Positions 1-5,365 of a stretch of DNA of 5,365 bases are shown in pieces. Numbering within the stretch: the first letter of the stretch is position 1; every line of letters begins with the position of its first letter. The notes under the pieces are model-generated. The model was not told the origin of the DNA, did no database searches, and worked only from the letters and a program-made list of their open reading frames with translations. Source of the stretch: Acetobacteraceae bacterium. GTDB taxonomy: Bacteria > Pseudomonadota > Alphaproteobacteria > Acetobacterales > Acetobacteraceae. The translations under genes were made by a program, and so were the position numbers. The stretch lies in assembly GCA_025356735.1 (NCBI GenBank), contig JANXRT010000034.1:1-5365 (forward strand), given 5' to 3'.

Positions 1-1401
<1,401 letters not shown>

Positions 1402-1405
<4 letters not shown>

Positions 1406-3560
1406 GCGCGCTTGAGGCACTGGCGGCGAGGCTCGGCATCGAGCCCGAGTTCCGCGACGCGCGTGGCCAGCCGCAGCACATGGCGGCCGACGTGCAGGCA
1501 AGCCTGCTTCGGGCTATGGGCATATTGGTCGAGAGCGAGGCTGAGGCTGAGCGGGCCCTGGATGCCGTCGAGCGGGAGGATTGGCAGTCCGTCCTGCCGC
1601 CGGTCGTCGTCGTGCGAGGCGATGCCGAACCGGTCGCTGTCGATATCGTGCTTTCTGCCGGACACGGCCGGGTTTCGTGGTTGCTGCGGCTTGAGGACGG
1701 TACGCGACGTCAGGGAGACGCTGAGGCGGCGTCCTTGCCGCTGAAGGATACGCGGGCGCTGGATGGCAAGCAGTTCGAAAGGCGTCGGCTCGCCCTGCCT
1801 GGCGACCTGCCGCAGGGCTATCATCTTCTGTCTCTCGACGAGCCTGATGGGCAGGCAACCCTTATCGTCGCACCCGAGAAATGCTGGCTGCCGGAGGGAA
1901 TCGGCCGGGGCCAGCGCTATTGGGGCGTTTCCACACAGCTCTATCTGCTGAAATCCGTTGGCAACTGGGGCATCGGCGACTTTTCCGACTTGCGCCGGCT
2001 GGTCGGGATGGTTGGCGACGCCGGCGCCGACATCGTCGGCGTCAATCCGTTGCATGCCATGTTTCTGGACGATCCCGAACATGCCAGCCCGTATTCGCCG
2101 GCCACCAGGCTGCTGCTGAACGTGCTCAACATCGACGTGCCCGGCGTGCCGGAACTGGCCGATTGCCCACCGGCGCGCGAGCTTGTCGCGAGCGCCGATT
2201 TTCAACGCCGGCTCACCGGCTGCCGGCAATCGGCGCAGCTTCGCTATGCGGAGGTCGCCGCCCTCAAGCTTGAAGTGCTGGCTCTCCTGTTCGCCGCTGC
2301 CTGGCCCTCGGCCTCGTCTGAACGGCGGGACGCATTCGACAAGTTCCGCGACGAAGGTGGCGAAGGCTTGCAGCGTGCCTGCCTGTTCCAGGTGCTCCGG
2401 GCCCACTTCGCCAACCCCGGGACGAACGGCTCGGCGGATTGGCATCAATGGCCCGAGCCGTTTCGCGATCCGGCATCGGTCGAGGTCAAGGAGTTCGCCG
2501 AAACACACGCGGAGAAAGTCACTTTTCAGGCCTGGCTGCAATTCCTCGCGGACGGCCAGCTTGCCGCGGCCGCAGCCGCGGCCGCGAACATGGCGGTCGG
2601 CATCTATCGCGACCTCGCGGTGGGCTCGGACAGGGCCGGCGCCGAAACCTGGTGCAACCCGACCGGCACTGTGGCACTCGCCCAGGTCGGCTGCCCGCCC
2701 GACATCTACAATCCCCTGGGACAGGATTGGGGCCTGCCGCCGTTCCAGCCGCGCGCCCTGCGCCAGGAAGCCTATCGCAGCTTCATCGACCTCGTGCGTG
2801 CCAACATGCGTCATGCCGGCGGGCTGCGGATCGACCATGTGATGGCGCTGCAACACCTTTATTGGGTTCCCACCGGACGCAGCCCGGTGGATGGCGGCTA
2901 CGTGCGCTACCCGCTCGATGACCTGGTCGCGATCCTGGCGCTGGAAAGCCATCGCCATCGCTGCCTGATCGTCGGCGAGGATCTCGGCACCGTGCCCGAG
3001 GGTTTTCGCGAGAGGATGGCGGCGGCCAACATCCTGTCCTATCGGGTGCTGTTCTTTGAGAAGGATGCCGAGAAGTACATTCCGCCCGGTGATTACCCTC
3101 AACTTGCCTTGGCGGTGACCGGCAGCCACGACTTGCCCACTTTGCGTGCCTGGTGGCAGGGCGGCGACATCGACCTACGCGAGCGGCTGCGGCTTTTCCC
3201 GGCCCCCGAGGATGCCCAAGAGGCGCGGCAGGAGCGTGAGCGCGAGCGCGAGCAACTGCTCGCCGCCTTGTCGGGGCAAGGCCTTTTGAACGCCGAGGCA
3301 ACGCCGGACATCGAGCGGATCGTCGATGCCATCCACCTCTATCTGGCGCGCAGCAACGCGGCTTTCGTGGTCGCCCAACTCGATGACGTGACGGGCGAGA
3401 CGATGCCGGTGAACGTGCCGACAACGTCGCAGGAACATCCCAACTGGCGCCGCCGGCTCGGGATCACCCTGGAACAGATTGCGGCCGAGGACCGGCTTGG
3501 CGACCTTGGCCGGCTGTTCGCCGGGCGAAGATCAACCGACAGCAAAGAAACCAGCCAGGC

Positions 3561-3564
<4 letters not shown>
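1402..3564 (+). CDS. malQ: 4-alpha-glucanotransferase (amylomaltase, GH77)
   Basis: MalQ transfers alpha-1,4-glucan segments between maltodextrins, releasing glucose and rebuilding longer chains. In this operon it probably recycles the short products left by TreY/TreZ. The GTG start at 1402 gives 720 residues, close to E. coli MalQ (about 694). An in-frame GTG at 1330 is less likely because it would add 24 residues lying wholly inside treZ; 1402 has a GGAG five bases upstream and overlaps the treZ stop as GTGA. Residues 1-170 form the N-terminal extension seen in MalQ but absent from Thermus-type amylomaltase. The GH77 barrel begins near WGVSTQLY (174-181), followed by NWGIGDF, GVNPLHA (213-219) and SPYSPATR (229-236). 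The predicted nucleophile is Asp478 in GLRIDHVM, the acid/base is Glu526 in VGEDLGTVPE, and the stabiliser is Asp577 in GSHDLPTLR. The 48-residue gap between the first two equals that recalled for E. coli MalQ (D448/E496). The C-terminal signature HPNWRRRL is at 679-686. There is no signal peptide, so it is cytosolic. Oddities are an Ala8 tract (388-395) and a Glu-Arg repeat (611-617). Confidence 0.95.
2563..2586 (+). repeat. 12-bp tandem repeat encoding eight alanines in MalQ
   Basis: Two copies of a 12-base unit, GCCGCGGCCGCA and GCCGCGGCCGCG, lie side by side with one mismatch in the last base. They encode Ala388-Ala395, just before NMAVGIYRDLAVG. The stretch most likely sits in a helix leading into the conserved YRDLAVG strand. 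The repeat could have arisen by slippage within an already alanine-rich helix. Confidence 0.75.
3232..3252 (+). repeat. Hexanucleotide GAGCGY repeat encoding a Glu-Arg run in MalQ
   Basis: Three units of GAGCGT/GAGCGC followed by GAG encode ERERERE at residues 611-617, within the longer charged stretch QEARQEREREREQLLAAL. This is predicted to be a solvent-exposed helix after catalytic Asp577. MalQ proteins often have a charged, variable helix here, so it is probably a local low-complexity region and not a functional element of its own. Confidence 0.55.

Positions 3565-5365
<1,801 letters not shown>

Overview
The window is a dense, high-GC bacterial coding segment (about two-thirds G+C by eye, with strong G/C preference at third codon positions). 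It is entirely occupied by three head-to-tail genes on the + strand: the 3' part of treZ (maltooligosyltrehalose trehalohydrolase), a complete malQ (4-alpha-glucanotransferase, GH77) and the 5' part of treY (maltooligosyltrehalose synthase). The codon usage, protein style and treZ-malQ-treY order fit an alphaproteobacterium of the rhizobial type (Mesorhizobium-like). That placement is inference: similar trehalose/glycogen clusters also occur in pseudomonads and other proteobacteria.

Layout. treZ is already open at base 1 and ends at 1405. malQ starts with GTG at 1402, overlapping the treZ stop (GTGA), and ends at 3564. treY starts with ATG at 3561, overlapping the malQ stop (ATGA), and is still open at base 5365. 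There is no intergenic space, so the operon promoter and terminator lie outside the window. No RNA genes, mobile elements, CRISPR arrays or attachment sites were seen.

How the genes work together. TreY converts the reducing-end alpha-1,4 bond of a maltodextrin into an alpha,alpha-1,1 bond. TreZ then cuts off trehalose, leaving a chain two glucose units shorter. MalQ disproportionates the short leftover maltodextrins back into longer chains that TreY can use again. Together they form a cytosolic route from glycogen or maltodextrin to trehalose, typically linked to osmotic, desiccation or stationary-phase stress.

All three enzymes keep the expected catalytic triads in the visible sequence, and no frameshift or premature stop was found. 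I do not see a previously undescribed system here. The points worth a second look are modest: the double start/stop overlap, an eight-alanine tract in MalQ made by a 12-bp tandem repeat, an NVPTT variant near the MalQ C-terminus, and wider spacing between TreY catalytic motifs than in the archaeal enzymes.
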